Assembly: GCA_028554755.1 (NCBI GenBank)
Contig: JAPTOF010000009.1
Span: 12,191,501 to 12,255,500, forward strand
Length of the DNA: 64,000 nt
Source of the DNA: Cordia subcordata
Lineage: Eukaryota > Streptophyta > Magnoliopsida > Boraginales > Cordiaceae
Reading direction: 5' to 3'
A program made the position numbers and the translations under genes. Of the stretch, positions 14,901 through 26,100 are shown piece after piece. The notes beneath the pieces were generated by a model, which searched no databases, was not told where the DNA came from, and worked only from the letters and a program-made list of their open reading frames with translations. Position 1 is the stretch's first letter. Every line of letters starts with the position of its first letter.

Positions 14901-17900
14901 TTAATTATACTAATTTTTGTTAAATCCAAAACCAAAACTTAAATGAATTTAGAACACATTTATCAAAGTTGAATCTAATAATAATAAAAAAATCCTCTGA
15001 TATCTAAACCTAAACTTGATAACTAAAAGGAAATATAAATTTCACTTAAATGAGAAAATAATTTGTTATACATCTTTATAGACACTAAAATCTACAATCA
15101 CGAATTTCAAGACACCAACAACCTTTTGTTAAGTGAGGTTCCTCGAAGGGGTTGTTGTTAGCTATCCACATGAGATAAGCTTTATCAAGCTTACGCTTAT
15201 AAAGACAAGCGGTCAGATTGAAGCCTAGTAGTCATAATAGTTATCCATGTGGGATGGACCCGACAGTTGGGAGTCTGCTTGGTTGTAGAAGTCCAAAATC
15301 AAGAGAACTTATCCCTGAGATCAATGAGGTTGACTCTTACTAGGAGTCGGTTCTAGTTGTTCGCATGGGGTTCTAGATGTCTGCATGGAACAGGATTAGT
15401 TGTTCTAACACTTATTCTTCCATGATTAGTGGAATGCAAGCCAGGCTAAGGGCCTTGAACCCTGGATGAGCCAAAAACTGGGCAGATTGCGAACTGCTTG
15501 AGCATTCGCAGGCAGTGGCCTCTTTCTTATAGTCTGAGTCCGACTATTAGTCCAATCGGGTTGGCCTTGAGGCCCAAGCCAATTTTTGCCTACTACAATC
15601 CCCTCCAGAAGTATCTAAGTGTTAAATACAAACCCGAAGCGACTTGAACACCATATCCACATCCAATCACCATATCCACATCCAATCTCAACCTTTCATC
15701 ACTTTATAGAACAATACACCCTTACTCTTTCACTCATTATCCTTCTTACCGAAAACTCCAACTGTTTCCTTTGTTTCCTCCCCCACAGAACACACACAAT
15801 GCATGCACAAAAGTGCACGCACGCACACACATATATAAATTGGACTCAGATCGTGCAAAGTTGTTTATGTTGCAGACAATTGTGATGTCAGACAATCATA
15901 GGCAAGCCTCAAGGCTTTCATTTCAAACCCCTTCTCCTTTCCGCACTTTTATATTTTATTTTAATTTTTTAAGTTGAAAAAACTCATTTTGTGTCCTAAA
16001 TATCCGTTTTGTTTGGTAGTTTCAGTCAACTTATTTTTCTAATTCTGTTTTTCTTTTTCATTTCGTTTTCTGGGTTTTTATGGAATTTACTTGTGTATTT
16101 TAATTTTATTATTTTCCCTACTGGAGAACTGTATCGTGCATTTGGGTATTAACTAAATTTATCCAACTTTGTAGTTTTTTCTCCATTTTGCTTTTTCCTG
16201 TAGTTGAAAATTCTATGATTTTTTGGGCACTCTGATGATTTTTGTTCTCTTTTGGTTTGCTGAGATGATGTTAGCAAGATCTAGAGCGTTTCGTTTGTAG
16301 CATTTTTTGAGAATCTTAGGGGTTTTTTTCCTTGTCTTCAGAATCGGATTCAGGTAGTTACTGGTTTCGCGGTTTCAAGGCATTCTTGGAATGGGATCAA
16401 AATGCAATTGGAAAAGGGGTCAGGTTTTAAGATGGAAAATAAGGGTATTGTGTTAAGGGTATTGTGTTAAGGGTATTGTGTTTGGGATGGCAATTTGGGA
16501 TGGATACTCATCCTGTTGCCATCATAGCATTTGAGCTTTAGCTTTAGCCTCTAATCCTGTTCTCTATTGAAGAAAAAAAGCATGTAAAGATTGAGTATCA
16601 TTTTGTAGGAGAACAACTCTTGGCTGGGAAGCTTCTCATCTACTACACTCCCTCAGCCGATCAAGTTGCAGACCTGTTAACAAAAGCTTTACCTAACACG
16701 AAGTTGGAAGACCTAAGAGACAAGCTGCCCCTAGCAATTCCTGGCTCAGCTTGAGCAGGAATGTTAAGGATCTACAGCTGCAGGGAAAAATTAATAAGCA
16801 GAGTAGTTAAGCAATCAGTTACAGTTAGTCGCTAGCTGAGCAAAGTCTGTTCTAGAAGGATAGCTCGATTATAAATTAGTTATATGTCTAGCTGGGATTG
16901 TATTTTAACTCCAGAATAGCAACCCAATGTAATCGACTTCAGCAAATGTAATACAGTGTGTCTTCATCTTCTCTTCTGTTTCTTCTTATCTCTCAATTCT
17001 AAGACAGACAAACAAACAAACAAACAAACAAAACCAAGCCATACCTAACTAGAATCACCCCTTTTAATTCTTAAAAGAAAAATAAATAAATAAATAAGAA
17101 GAAATCTTCATTAAGACTAATTTTCAGTACATAAGCGATGGTCTTAGCTATAAACAGAAGGCCCCAAGAATCCTATATCAACACACTTTTAACCAACAAA
17201 ACCTGACATATAAAATGTAATTAATCCGTAAACAACAAGATTCTCAGCAGCATATATGATCCTTAGGCATTACCTTTAAAAATCCCAGCACTTGGCACAG
17301 CATCCAAGAAGGTCTCGATGGCTCCCAATACATAACTAGAGCCATGGCATACATGAAACAAGCACTAAATTAGAAAATATTTTCAGGAGTGTGTCCAGTG
17401 CAAACTAGAATCACAATGCAATCAATACTATCTCAAGTTAGCCAGCAATAAATTTCATGAAAGCTGCATCTAACAGATATTTGCAGAGTAACGACTTTCT
17501 CCATCCCAAATCAAATGTCATTCATTAGCATAAAAATTTAGGAAAGAGTTAAAAGCATGCTATCTTCCAAGATAAGTAGAGAACAATATGAATAAAACGG
17601 GATTATTGCTCATTTTGGATATTGAAAACTGGGAAGTTAGAAGTACAAGAAAGAATATTGTAGAGTTTGACTTAAAGGTAAAAGTTTCATTTCTAGGGAA
17701 ATGGATAATATTTTGAAGATCACAAAAGGAAAATGATAAATTATGAGATGGAGGGTGTAAAATAACAGTATATACACTTACAGAGCTCCAGCAACTGCAT
17801 TTCCAAGGAAGAAACACAGTCCTATGCTAACTCCAACCTCTGGGCCCAATGCACGGCCAATGAGATAATAAGGCCCTCCACCCTTGCATACAACAAACAG

Positions 17901-20900
17901 ATTAAGGGAGCATATCAGTACCCAAAGAGGTAAGCTTATTTCTCTTCTTCCATGGACTCTGTCTCTCCAACAAACATGTGAACATCAAAACAGTAAGCAA
18001 TATATACAGAGTACCTTCATGGCACCATTAGTTGCAATTGCACTTAATGATATGGTAGTCAAGAAAGTACATAAACCACAAAAGGCAACTAGCAACAAGG
18101 ACTCGCCTATTCCAGCCATACCAACAATCCTGCATTTCTCACATAACAAAGGAATTGAATGAAAAACAGAGACTAGCTCGTTGAAGTAATACATAGAAAT
18201 CATATTCACAGCACATCAGCTGAATGCATGAATATTAAATTGTTGAAAGTTTCATACAGAAACAAAATGAATGCATAAAGTTGACCTTCCTCTACAGTTT
18301 TATCCTAGATATATTAGCACAAAAGCCATATCGCATTGATCATTTTAATACATGAAGCTATCATCTATGGGCAGAATACGGTGGTTTAACCCTAAGTAGA
18401 AATGTGGAGACTCACATATATTCCAATATACTATATTCTCCAGTAATATTTGATCAACAGATCCATACTACACATATTAAGATATGTTGACCTTCCTCTG
18501 CAGTTTAATCCTAGATATATTGGTATATAAGCAAGATCCCATTTATCATCTTAATAAACAAAGCTATCATCTACCGATACAGTATAGTTGTTTGCCCCTA
18601 AGCAGAAATGTGGAGACTCCCATATCTGTTCAAATATCATACATGCTTCAGTGATAATTGCCAACAAACCCATACTGCATATGGAGATATGTTCACCAGC
18701 CCATCCTTGCTCTAAATATTTTACCAGAATTCTCAGCATCATTAGCGTCCACACTCAAACCAAAATCAACAAGTTAGACTTTCTGATGACCATTAGAACA
18801 AGACAGAACTTAGCCAAATCTAGTTACTACAATATGAAAATAGATTGTGCAAAGTACTGTATCAATCTTAAGCTAATACTACTAGACAATCAAGAACAAC
18901 TCTTGTCATCCTTGTCCTGTATCGAAGTAGATCATCTGTTATTGAAGCAAAACAATCCCAAAACTCTATATTTGACATACTTGCAAGTGATATGACTTGC
19001 AACTATACGACAATATATCAAAGTTTAAATTCTTCTAGTTACCAATATTTTTTTTTCTGAATAGTATAAATTTATTAATAATAAAAAAAAGGGGACTCAA
19101 GGAGCAATCCAATATCAAGAACATAAGCTTCTAAGATTATCTATACATTCTTGTATGCTATCTATGTCAACTATAAAATGACCTTTAGTCCAAAAACAAA
19201 TATTATAAAACAACTGATTCTTCAAAAAGAGGAAACAACTGATTCTTCAAAAAGAGGATGGAACACTCTTTCCCTTCAAAAGCACTATGATTTTTTTCTC
19301 TTCAAAGGTTCCAAATAATTGCAAGAAGAATTGTATGAATAATTTTCTTGTTAAATTTCGAAGTCTTGATTCCATTCCAAGTATAAATCTCCTCACATGA
19401 TGACTTCATGACGACGCATTGGATCTCCAAGAGATTATATGCCAACTCCCAAAGTCTTCTAGCCCACACTCAACCAAGCAAAAGGTGTTCCACTGATTCC
19501 AATTATCTTTACACAAAAAAAAATCTATTCACAACAACTTGTTTTCTTTTTTGCAAATTATCCAAAGTTAAAATTCTCCCGCGTGTCACTCCCCAAGCCA
19601 AGAAAGTAACTCTATTGAGGGCATTCCTCTTCCAAACTCCCTTCCATGGAAAATCAACCGAACAATTAGATTCAACCTCATCAACAAGAGCATTATAGTA
19701 AGATTTCACCATCAAGATGCGACTTCTCTCTAGATCCCAACGCACCTTATCCTCTTTTCACAGGTGAGGCCACACTTGTTGAGTCAAAAAAAAATTGTGA
19801 ACTCTTCCACTTCCCTATTATTAGCTTCCCTAAAGAAAGTCACATCCCATACAAAATTCCCATCCACTCGATGTCTACTCGAACCGATAGTGGCACATTT
19901 AATAGTCGCCGAAGAAAAGATATTAGGGAAAAGATCCCTAAGAGTTACATTAGGTGAGTACCATTTGTCAAACCAAATAGTTACCAACATTATTGATACC
20001 AAATAAAGAAACCACTAAATAAGGCTCAAATTAGAAGCTTTCGTTCTTAGCTTATGCATGACAGCTGTATCAAAATGTTACTAATATGAACAAGAGTAAA
20101 TTGATTCCATCTACTTTTCTTCAAATGTAACTATTTCCACTCAACCATGTCCCCTGCTTGAGGAGATTGAGTTTATTAAGGCAGTTAGTCAAGTTCAACC
20201 AGGAACAGATAGAGTTGTGGCCTCCAGGGGTTATGTGCTCTGGGCCCTATTACCTCCTTTAACTTTTTCTCTGTTTTAACCTTTTGGTTCCTCAATGCAT
20301 TAAAAAGTTAATGTCAATCAACACAAACCAATTAGATTTCAGCCGCAAACAAAATTACGTATATTTGAATATTTATGCTCATGAAGGAGGTTTCTAGAGT
20401 AAGGCAAGGTAAGTTGCTGAAGTAAACACCAGGCAACATAAAACCAACAGAAAAGTGAGAGACTGCAGGTTTAGCTTCCATTCCATCAATCCTTGAGCTC
20501 AGGATCATTTTCCTCATAGTATAAACTATAAAGAATGTGGTACACTATAGTTCCTTCAAATATTGAAGTTTTAACACAAAAGGCAACAAAAGAATTACCA
20601 AGAAAATCTGATGTAATAGATGATTCCCATAATACTCTGCAAGCATGGCACAAATACTCCCATCAATGTTCCCGATTTGACACTAGTAGGCTGGAAAGAT
20701 AAGATTCACAAAATTAATAGAGCACTGAATAGAGAAAAAAATTGAGGGGAAATAGAAAATAAGGGAATAACAAAGAAGACGGAAATAGACCAAGAAGAGA
20801 TGAAGATAATTCATATTAAATAAAGTTGCAATTATACTAAAAGCATCTACCAATTGGAATTTAAATCAAACATTACGAGAAATCTATGGAAGTGTAACAA

Positions 20901-22991
20901 TATTACCAACAAGACTGTACCTTTGGACGCTCAAGAGTACTTGTCCCATCATCAGCATCTCGTGGACTAGACGGTGCTTGAATTTGATCCCCTGCCATGC
21001 TGGAGAAGCAATCCTCATAAACGTAGTTCCATAATTCTATCCATATATAAAATTAAACAAAGGATTTATTCCTTTCACCTGTTTTACTTATCTAAAATAA
21101 AGATAATGTAACAAAGAAAACAAAGGAGATGTGCAACACTTCATCCCCCTTGCCTATAGGCCTCTTCTTCTTACTCTTTTCTACTTAGACTGGGGGACAA
21201 ACGTTGCAGAAGGATATTAACACAACATGGAATATGTTTTCAGCTAGAAAACAATAAATGACAAAGAAGAAAGTAACTCTTACCTCTTGAGGCCTAAAAT
21301 ATTTACAAGAGAGTCAAAACCAAATAACTCCAATTTGGATTCCTGCTGAGGGCCATTAACACCTTCATGAATAGGTAGAGTTCTATCTCCTTTTTCAGAT
21401 GTGAAACCTGGCTGCATACCCACCTTAATATTCCTGAGAGGCCATGTGAATCAACATCAACACAGTAGTCCAAGTCATAATTCAGAAGTCAGATTACTGA
21501 AGAATGAGAACAATGGTGTAACTGTTGGCACAGGTCCTACATATTAACTCGGTGAATGAAGGAGAAAGGGGCATCAGAAGGAAGAGAAGAGCATTAAAAT
21601 TGCTTCCAACAATATTAGATACATAGTTTTAGCTATAGTAAAATGCATAAATGGCGATCATCTATGACCAGCCTTTCATAAATAGATCATTCAGAAACAT
21701 AAAAAATAAGAAAATTTTGAAATAAGAATCCAAAAGACATATGGATTATGATAAACCTAATTTAAGACTCACGCAAGTACCAAAAATTCCTTCATCTGTT
21801 AATTTCATTCTTCACTCCGATTGTATTTAAATCTACTATTGATAGTTCTAGATGTTCCAGAGCATGATAAGAAACCCAAAGTGGAAAGGCATTCTTGCAA
21901 TAATACGAGCGTGAACATAATGTATACTCATATTATACCCCCCAAAAAGTGAACCCAAAGTGAACAACTAGAAGTAAAAATAAAAAAGATTAAATAACAA
22001 ATCAATCAATTCATACATATAGATAAAACCATAGATCGAAGAAGCTCTCGCAAAAACTGTATGGTTGTAATAAACCCAAAGTGAGTCTGCCCCTTAGTGT
22101 ACGTGACACATATAAGGGGTCTAGATAACCAGGTGGAAATAAATGACTAGCATGATTTCTTTTTATAGATTATCTACCAAAATGACAATCTTTTGAAAGA
22201 AACGGGTAAAATAGCCAACTTCTTTGGAGACACAAGGCTTGACATCACCACATCAATAAGTGCTCGCTTGTCTCATGGCTGACGTGGCAGCTCCAAAATC
22301 GATTCTGTAACATGGCTACTTTCCTTGTTACTTTACAGAAGTAGTCATTTTGATATATAATTCCCAAAAGCAACCCATTTAACTCATTAATTCGGCAAAG
22401 GTGGCCCTTTGTCCATATAATCACACAGAAATACATATCATATAATCCCATCAATTTTAGGTTCCCTGTACTACATTGGGACATATAGTTATACATATCC
22501 ACGCACACCACATTTCTGATTTTTGCATAAGAAAAAATGAGCACAAAATTACACTAATTACTTGAAGCCAAAATATATAATGAAAACAAGTCCGCAACCC
22601 AAAAAAAAGACACACACACAAAATCAAAGCCTGTTGTAATGGTAGAGGCTAAAGTGAGTTCGCATACAATCTCAAACAGTCACATAACTTGAGATACTTG
22701 CAAAAACTCAAATAGCATGGCTACTCTTACGCACCCATAGTTACATACACTATGAAAATACCCTTTGTAAATAAAACAATATACAGAGAGAGATAACAAT
22801 TACTTGGGAGGAAAAGAAGAAGAGCTAGCCATGGCGGCGGAGGAGGCGTCGATGGAGGACATCTCAAGGACCGCGCGATCGCTGTCGTGAACCGGGCGGT
22901 ACTTGCGGCCCCCACGCCCTCGTCCTCCTCCTCCTTCTCCTCCGGCGAAGTCATTATCGTCCAACGGTTCAATCTCTGCTCCGTTGTGCAT
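4849..22991 (-). CDS. CCC1: Cation-chloride cotransporter, CCC1 type (13 exons, 989 aa)
   Basis: SLC12-family cotransporter moving Cl- with K+ and/or Na+; the Arabidopsis member is reported in the trans-Golgi/early endosome system and affects ion homeostasis and growth. Joined exons (minus): 22991-22804, 21433-21284, 20999-20921, 20690-20599, 18129-18015, 17882-17782, 17335-17274, 13720-13493, 10826-10712, 9424-9230, 8018-7618, 6971-6810, 5930-4849. All introns are GT-AG and the sum is 2970 nt, in phase throughout. The start at 22991 is the ATG of [10 protein letters not shown], followed by a Gly-rich stretch and KYRPV, as in plant CCCs. Roughly 12 membrane segments lie between residues 145 and 605; landmarks are [45 protein letters not shown] and [20 protein letters not shown]. 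The soluble C-terminus ends in VVTLFT. AtCCC1 is about 975 aa, so this copy looks complete. Family is certain; the ion specificity is not readable from sequence. Confidence 0.97.
6810..6971 (-). CDS. CCC1: CCC1 exon 12 (aa 576-630, TM12)
   Basis: Encodes [20 protein letters not shown] and the conserved post-membrane [20 protein letters not shown] stretch. Donor GTTTGT is non-consensus at +3 but the phase with exon 13 is exact. Confidence 0.94.
7618..8018 (-). CDS. CCC1: CCC1 exon 11 (aa 442-576, TM8-TM11)
   Basis: Encodes [20 protein letters not shown], then [20 protein letters not shown] and [20 protein letters not shown], ending in SLVGACLCI. This is the longest transmembrane exon. Confidence 0.96.
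8230..8786 (+). mobile_element. Solo copia-like LTR inside CCC1 intron 10
   Basis: Sequence after the duplicated TATA segment is CT-rich leader-like and ends near TTCTTCAACA at 8786. Parts of the U3 (GCTGACTGCTATAGCTCCTAGAAGG) resemble in layout the LTR near 16762. Boundaries and target duplication could not be fixed, so the limits are approximate. Confidence 0.45.
8281..8534. repeat. 127-bp tandem duplication carrying a TATA box (in CCC1 intron 10)
   Basis: Two near-identical 127-bp units (8281-8407, 8408-8534), each with GTTATTCTGTTGATTAGCT, CTCCTAGAAGGTTATAGGCC and TCTATAAATA. The sequence looks like the U3/promoter part of a Ty1/copia LTR. Confidence 0.75.
9230..9424 (-). CDS. CCC1: CCC1 exon 10 (aa 377-442, TM6-TM7)
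   Basis: Encodes [20 protein letters not shown], one of the most conserved SLC12 blocks, and [20 protein letters not shown], ending RDKLLTDR. Confidence 0.96.
10712..10826 (-). CDS. CCC1: CCC1 exon 9 (aa 339-377, extracellular loop)
   Basis: Encodes [20 protein letters not shown] followed by PNGKIYWDF, the long loop between membrane segments 5 and 6. Donor GTAAGT. Covered by no long ORF; phase and family match support it. Confidence 0.93.
12720..12815. repeat. Short tandem duplication in CCC1 intron 8
   Basis: Two copies of ACCTCTTATAATTAAATAAA followed by a GCAGCAGCA run, about 59 bp apart. No coding role. Confidence 0.6.
13493..13720 (-). CDS. CCC1: CCC1 exon 8 (aa 263-339, TM4-TM5)
   Basis: Encodes [12 protein letters not shown] then [20 protein letters not shown] and [20 protein letters not shown], two membrane segments. 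The NGT site just before TM4 is a possible N-glycosylation site. It is followed by the 2666-bp intron down to exon 9. Confidence 0.95.
15600..16440 (+). other. Promoter/5'-UTR-like sequence in CCC1 intron 7
   Basis: CT-rich leader-like sequence, then T-rich stretches with GTTTTCTGGG and CGTTTCGTTTGTAG, reads like the 5' end of an unrelated plant gene rather than an intron of CCC1. It directly precedes the copia remnant. I could not find a conserved reading frame, so the origin (captured gene fragment or element-internal sequence) is open. Confidence 0.25.
16441..16484. repeat. Three tandem copies of a 14-bp motif
   Basis: GGGTATTGTGTTAA repeated three times, the last truncated; lies just before the copia remnant. 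Confidence 0.8.
16572..16754 (+). pseudogene. Ty1/copia polyprotein C-terminus (RNase H end) in CCC1 intron 7
   Basis: Reads [20 protein letters not shown], then [20 protein letters not shown] and an in-frame stop (TGA at 752-754 of 16 kb). This is the diagnostic last part of copia RNase H. Upstream polyprotein is missing, and it lies antisense to CCC1. Only the tail of one element is present. Confidence 0.8.
16762..17006 (+). mobile_element. Probable 3' LTR of the copia remnant
   Basis: Starts TGTTAAGGATC eight bases after the polyprotein stop and has U3-like sequence (AGTCGCTAGCTGAGCAAAG, CTAGAAGG, ATTATAAATTAG). It ends near CTAAGACA before a (CAAA)n run. The right boundary is a guess. 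Confidence 0.5.
17274..17335 (-). CDS. CCC1: CCC1 exon 7 (aa 242-263)
   Basis: A 62-nt exon encoding [20 protein letters not shown], the conserved continuation of membrane segment 3 into the extracellular loop. Acceptor CTCTAG, donor GTAATG. The phase joins exons 6 and 8 exactly. Confidence 0.94.
17782..17882 (-). CDS. CCC1: CCC1 exon 6 (aa 209-242, TM3)
   Basis: Encodes [20 protein letters not shown] and [14 protein letters not shown], membrane segment 3. Acceptor GCAAG, donor GTAAGT. No long ORF covers it; found by extending the family alignment. Confidence 0.95.
18015..18129 (-). CDS. CCC1: CCC1 exon 5 (aa 170-208, TM2)
   Basis: Encodes [13 protein letters not shown] and [19 protein letters not shown], membrane segment 2 and the following conserved loop. 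The preceding intron (18130-20598) carries a LINE and a tandem duplication. Confidence 0.96.
18280..18691. repeat. 206-bp diverged tandem duplication in CCC1 intron 4
   Basis: Two units starting GTTGACCTTCCTCTACAG (18280) and GTTGACCTTCCTCTGCAG (18486); both contain AGAAATGTGGAGACTC and CATACTNCATAT-type ends. A partial third copy begins near 18692 (GTTCACC). Divergence implies an old event. Confidence 0.7.
19050..19977 (-). mobile_element. 5'-truncated LINE in CCC1 intron 4
   Basis: Antisense-to-plus element in the same direction as CCC1. On the minus strand it encodes the end of a plant L1-type ORF2: WFDKWYSPN, then [20 protein letters not shown] and [18 protein letters not shown] (reverse-transcriptase zinc-binding domain), and a 3' poly(A) at 19050-19057. 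Flanked by near-perfect 14-bp direct repeats TAGTTACCAATATT (19036-19049) and TAGTTACCAACATT (19978-19991), a target-site duplication. Confidence 0.82.
20599..20690 (-). CDS. CCC1: CCC1 exon 4 (aa 140-170, TM1)
   Basis: Encodes [20 protein letters not shown], the first membrane segment and signature of SLC12 transporters, ending RFSW with the Trp codon split by the intron. Too short to appear as a stand-alone long ORF. Confidence 0.95.
20921..20999 (-). CDS. CCC1: CCC1 exon 3 (aa 113-139)
   Basis: Encodes [15 protein letters not shown] followed by a variable acidic linker and ERPK; matches the plant CCC linker before membrane segment 1. Acceptor CCAG, donor GTACAG. Confidence 0.92.
21284..21433 (-). 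CDS. CCC1: CCC1 exon 2 (aa 63-113)
   Basis: Begins after CTCTCAG; encodes KNIKVG and then the conserved [19 protein letters not shown] block of plant CCCs. Donor is GTAAGA. Confidence 0.93.
22804..22991 (-). CDS. CCC1: CCC1 exon 1 (aa 1-63, cytosolic N-terminus)
   Basis: Encodes the acidic and glycine-rich cytosolic N-terminus with the conserved KYRPV and [11 protein letters not shown] blocks, then an Ala/Ser-rich run. It ends within a Lys codon (AA|G) at the donor GTAATT. An overlapping ORF starting at 23005 in another frame lacks family similarity and was not used. Confidence 0.95.
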
Positions 22992-23105
22992 TTTCTCCTC
23001 AACAATTAGATCTACGGACGTTATATATGTATATATGTTATATGTATGTATAGGTAGAGAGAGAAAGAGAAAAGGAAAGATAGAGCGAAATAGGGTTTAG
23101 ATCCA

Positions 23106-23125
23106 GAGAGAGAGAGAGAGAGAGA
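23106..23125 (-). promoter_or_regulatory. CT/GA microsatellite in CCC1 leader region
   Basis: A perfect (GA)10 run on the plus strand reads as CT repeats on the coding strand, about 115 bp upstream of the CCC1 start codon. Pyrimidine-rich tracts of this kind are common in plant core promoters and 5' leaders. Whether it lies before or after the transcription start is unknown. Confidence 0.5.
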
Positions 23126-26100
23126 AATGTGTTTGAAAGAATGAGGAAAAATTGAGGAAGAAATGGGGGGTGGGACTTCTTTGAACGGAGAAAGGTAAAA
23201 CAATGGTGGCGGCCGGGTTGCTTTCTTTACGTAAATTGTTTGCCTAAAAAATTGAAAACCTGAAAACTGAATTTTTAATTTTTTTTTTAAAAAGTATTGC
23301 TTTAAAAGTGGTTAAAAGAATACTTTTAAAAAAATTAATCCAAACGAGCCCTAGAATGGTTTGGATTTCTTTTAGTAAACAAATGATTTTATTACAAGGC
23401 CAAATGCGAAGTTATAACCAACAAAAATATAAAATTATAACAGACAACGAAACACAAAACTATAACAAATAACACAAGTAAAAGTCAAGAACTACAAAAC
23501 AACCCTGTACAAGAAGTTTTGCCGCATGTAAGCACTTGAGAATCAATCCAAAACAGCAACAGTGACGAGCAACAAGAAGAGAAAGAAGACACTGTATGAG
23601 AATGAGTTCAATGAGGCTCATCAACTCAAACAAAGACTGAGTAAGAAGTTTGAATCCTAGATAGTTGAAACATTTTTGAAAGTAAGACCGATCCTTCAGG
23701 CCCTAGGTTTGAACAAGTGATATAACAGACCGCCCTATCACCTATTCAACCAATATCAAACTCAGAACATAAGAATAATTGATGCCCAAATAGACTGCAA
23801 AACCTTGCAGCATGGGGAAAACCACATGCAAAGATCTCAAGTTTGAAAAGAACAAAAAAGTATGATTTGAAAGAGAAAAGCAAATAAGTGTCAGATTTGA
23901 AATAGCCCCAACAAATTTTTTTCACCCACGAACACCAAACAACGATAGAAACAACCCAAGCACCAGCACCAACAAAGAAGTTGTGATTTTAACGCCAAAT
24001 ATTAATTGTGATTTTGAGTTAAAAGATACAATTAATGATTTGATGATCTTTTAAAATTAGAATAAACATAGTGTTGATTAAATTAATTCATGCTTAATGA
24101 TGACATCTTCTATGATAACGATGCTTGACCACGAAATTATCATATAGTAAAACTTGGAAAAAAATTAATGATCAAATATGGTTGATGTTAAGATTAGCAA
24201 GGTGGAGTCCAAAGCCTTAGCCATTTATTCTTGGTAGTTTATCTCATTATTTTACTTTGCGAGTTCTTCTTTATTTTAATTTTTTTTCAATTTATTCCTA
24301 TTTTGTGATTTTTAGAAATCTTGTTTATTTTATTTTATTTAGTTGTTTAGTTGATTTAATTCTAGATTTAATTTCTTATTTCATAGTTTAATTAATTGCT
24401 TTCAGTTTTAGTTTTTTTTAATTGTTATTTAACTAATTTTATTATTATTATTATTCTCTTAAAGCAATCAGTCTACCTAGATTAGGCTTCTTAATATTTA
24501 TCTAGAACTTTTCCTTCATATAACAAGTCCATAAGGGATTGACCTCATATTTGTCTAAGCTATATTGTCATATGGTTCGTGTACCTGCGAGTAATTAAAT
24601 TTCACTATACGTAGGCAGTGACTTGAAGAATATCACAAACCTCATTATTTTTGCGAGAGTCCAATTTCTACTCCCTCCATCAAACTGGGATGCTAAATCA
24701 AAGGTCACTGGGATAGAATGAAGTATAAATAATCGAATGAATTTGGTTATGACTATTATTTTGGAGGATTTCCATGGAAACAAATAGAGTGGCACTTTAT
24801 AAACTTGTATAATATGTAAAAATAATTAGTTTGCATCTTAATGATTTATAGTTGTAATAGAGATTATGTAGCTTGGTTGGCTGAGAAGTACTCCTCTTTC
24901 TAGCCACGCGACAGTCTTATTCCTAATTTTGTCTTGTAAATTTTGGGGCGTGACACCATTTGATTGTGATAAATTATTAAATCATTAAAGAAAACATGTA
25001 TGGGTTGTCATCGTCAAAAACAGGAAGAATATTAGCATTATATAGTGCTTTGATTATGCCGGTTAATATCTTTGACTCTTGAGCTTAAATGTTAATAATA
25101 TATTGCTTGAGTCCTTTATATTCAAAAGAAAGGTATATAAGCTTTGGGTAGAAGAATTGTCGAAGAAGCTCAAGTTTTGTAGCCTAAGATGTTAATTGTC
25201 GAAAACTTAAAGTGAAGGGGGGCAACATAAAGATGGAGATGAAAGGCATAAAGGATGCGGATGTAAATGTTTATGTAAGATTGTATGTTGTATGTGTCTA
25301 GCCCAGAACATATGCATATATAATCATAATTTGCTTGCATGTCTTGTCAAAAGTATTTTGTTTAAAGGTTTTCAAAATTGACTTTTACTTGCTTTTACTT
25401 GGCAAAAACCTTGACAAAAATGTCTTTAAAAGTTTTTGATTAGAAATGTTCGGAGATAAAGGCAAGCAGTCGATTGCATGGAAAAGACCTCAACCTTTAG
25501 TGAACTCAAAGGATACGAGTGAGCATCTAGTCGACCAGACTAGATGCAGTTCGAGTGTCAGAGGGCTTAGTATCCTTACTTTGCTCTTGATGGGCAAGGC
25601 ATATGGTCGACCGCCATGCCTTGTATCTCAACCGCTAGTGATAAGTTCTAAATAAGTCTTGAATTTATAAGTTAGATACAATTGATTTTGGAATAGAATG
25701 CTCTTTAATAAATGTTTGTAACATAATTTTGCATGATTGTGCTTAAGAAAAGGAGATGGATGCATTGTGCATAGATATAGAAGCTTTTTGGACGTATTTG
25801 TAGCAGCCAAAGTTGACTTTTCCATCTAAAAAAATGCCATGAATTTGCTGTGCGGGATTGATCGAGTTTGACCAAGACCGAATATATTTTTCGCTGCACT
25901 TTTGGAAGGAAAATTGCATTAAGAACTTGTCTTGATCGAAAAAGGAAATAGATTAAATTTGGAAGACTTTTTATTTCGTTAAAAATTGGAATTAAGGTTT
26001 TTACCTTTCTATTCTTCTTTAGCTTTTAAGAACTTCCTTGTCTTAAAAAGGAAAGGAGTTAGGGTTTTTCTTCTATATATTTCCTACGTGCACTTCATAG

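Noticed and set aside
22727..23005. 92-residue minus ORF starting 14 bp upstream of the CCC1 ATG
   Set aside because: Different frame from the conserved KYRPV-containing N-terminus and unsupported by the family.
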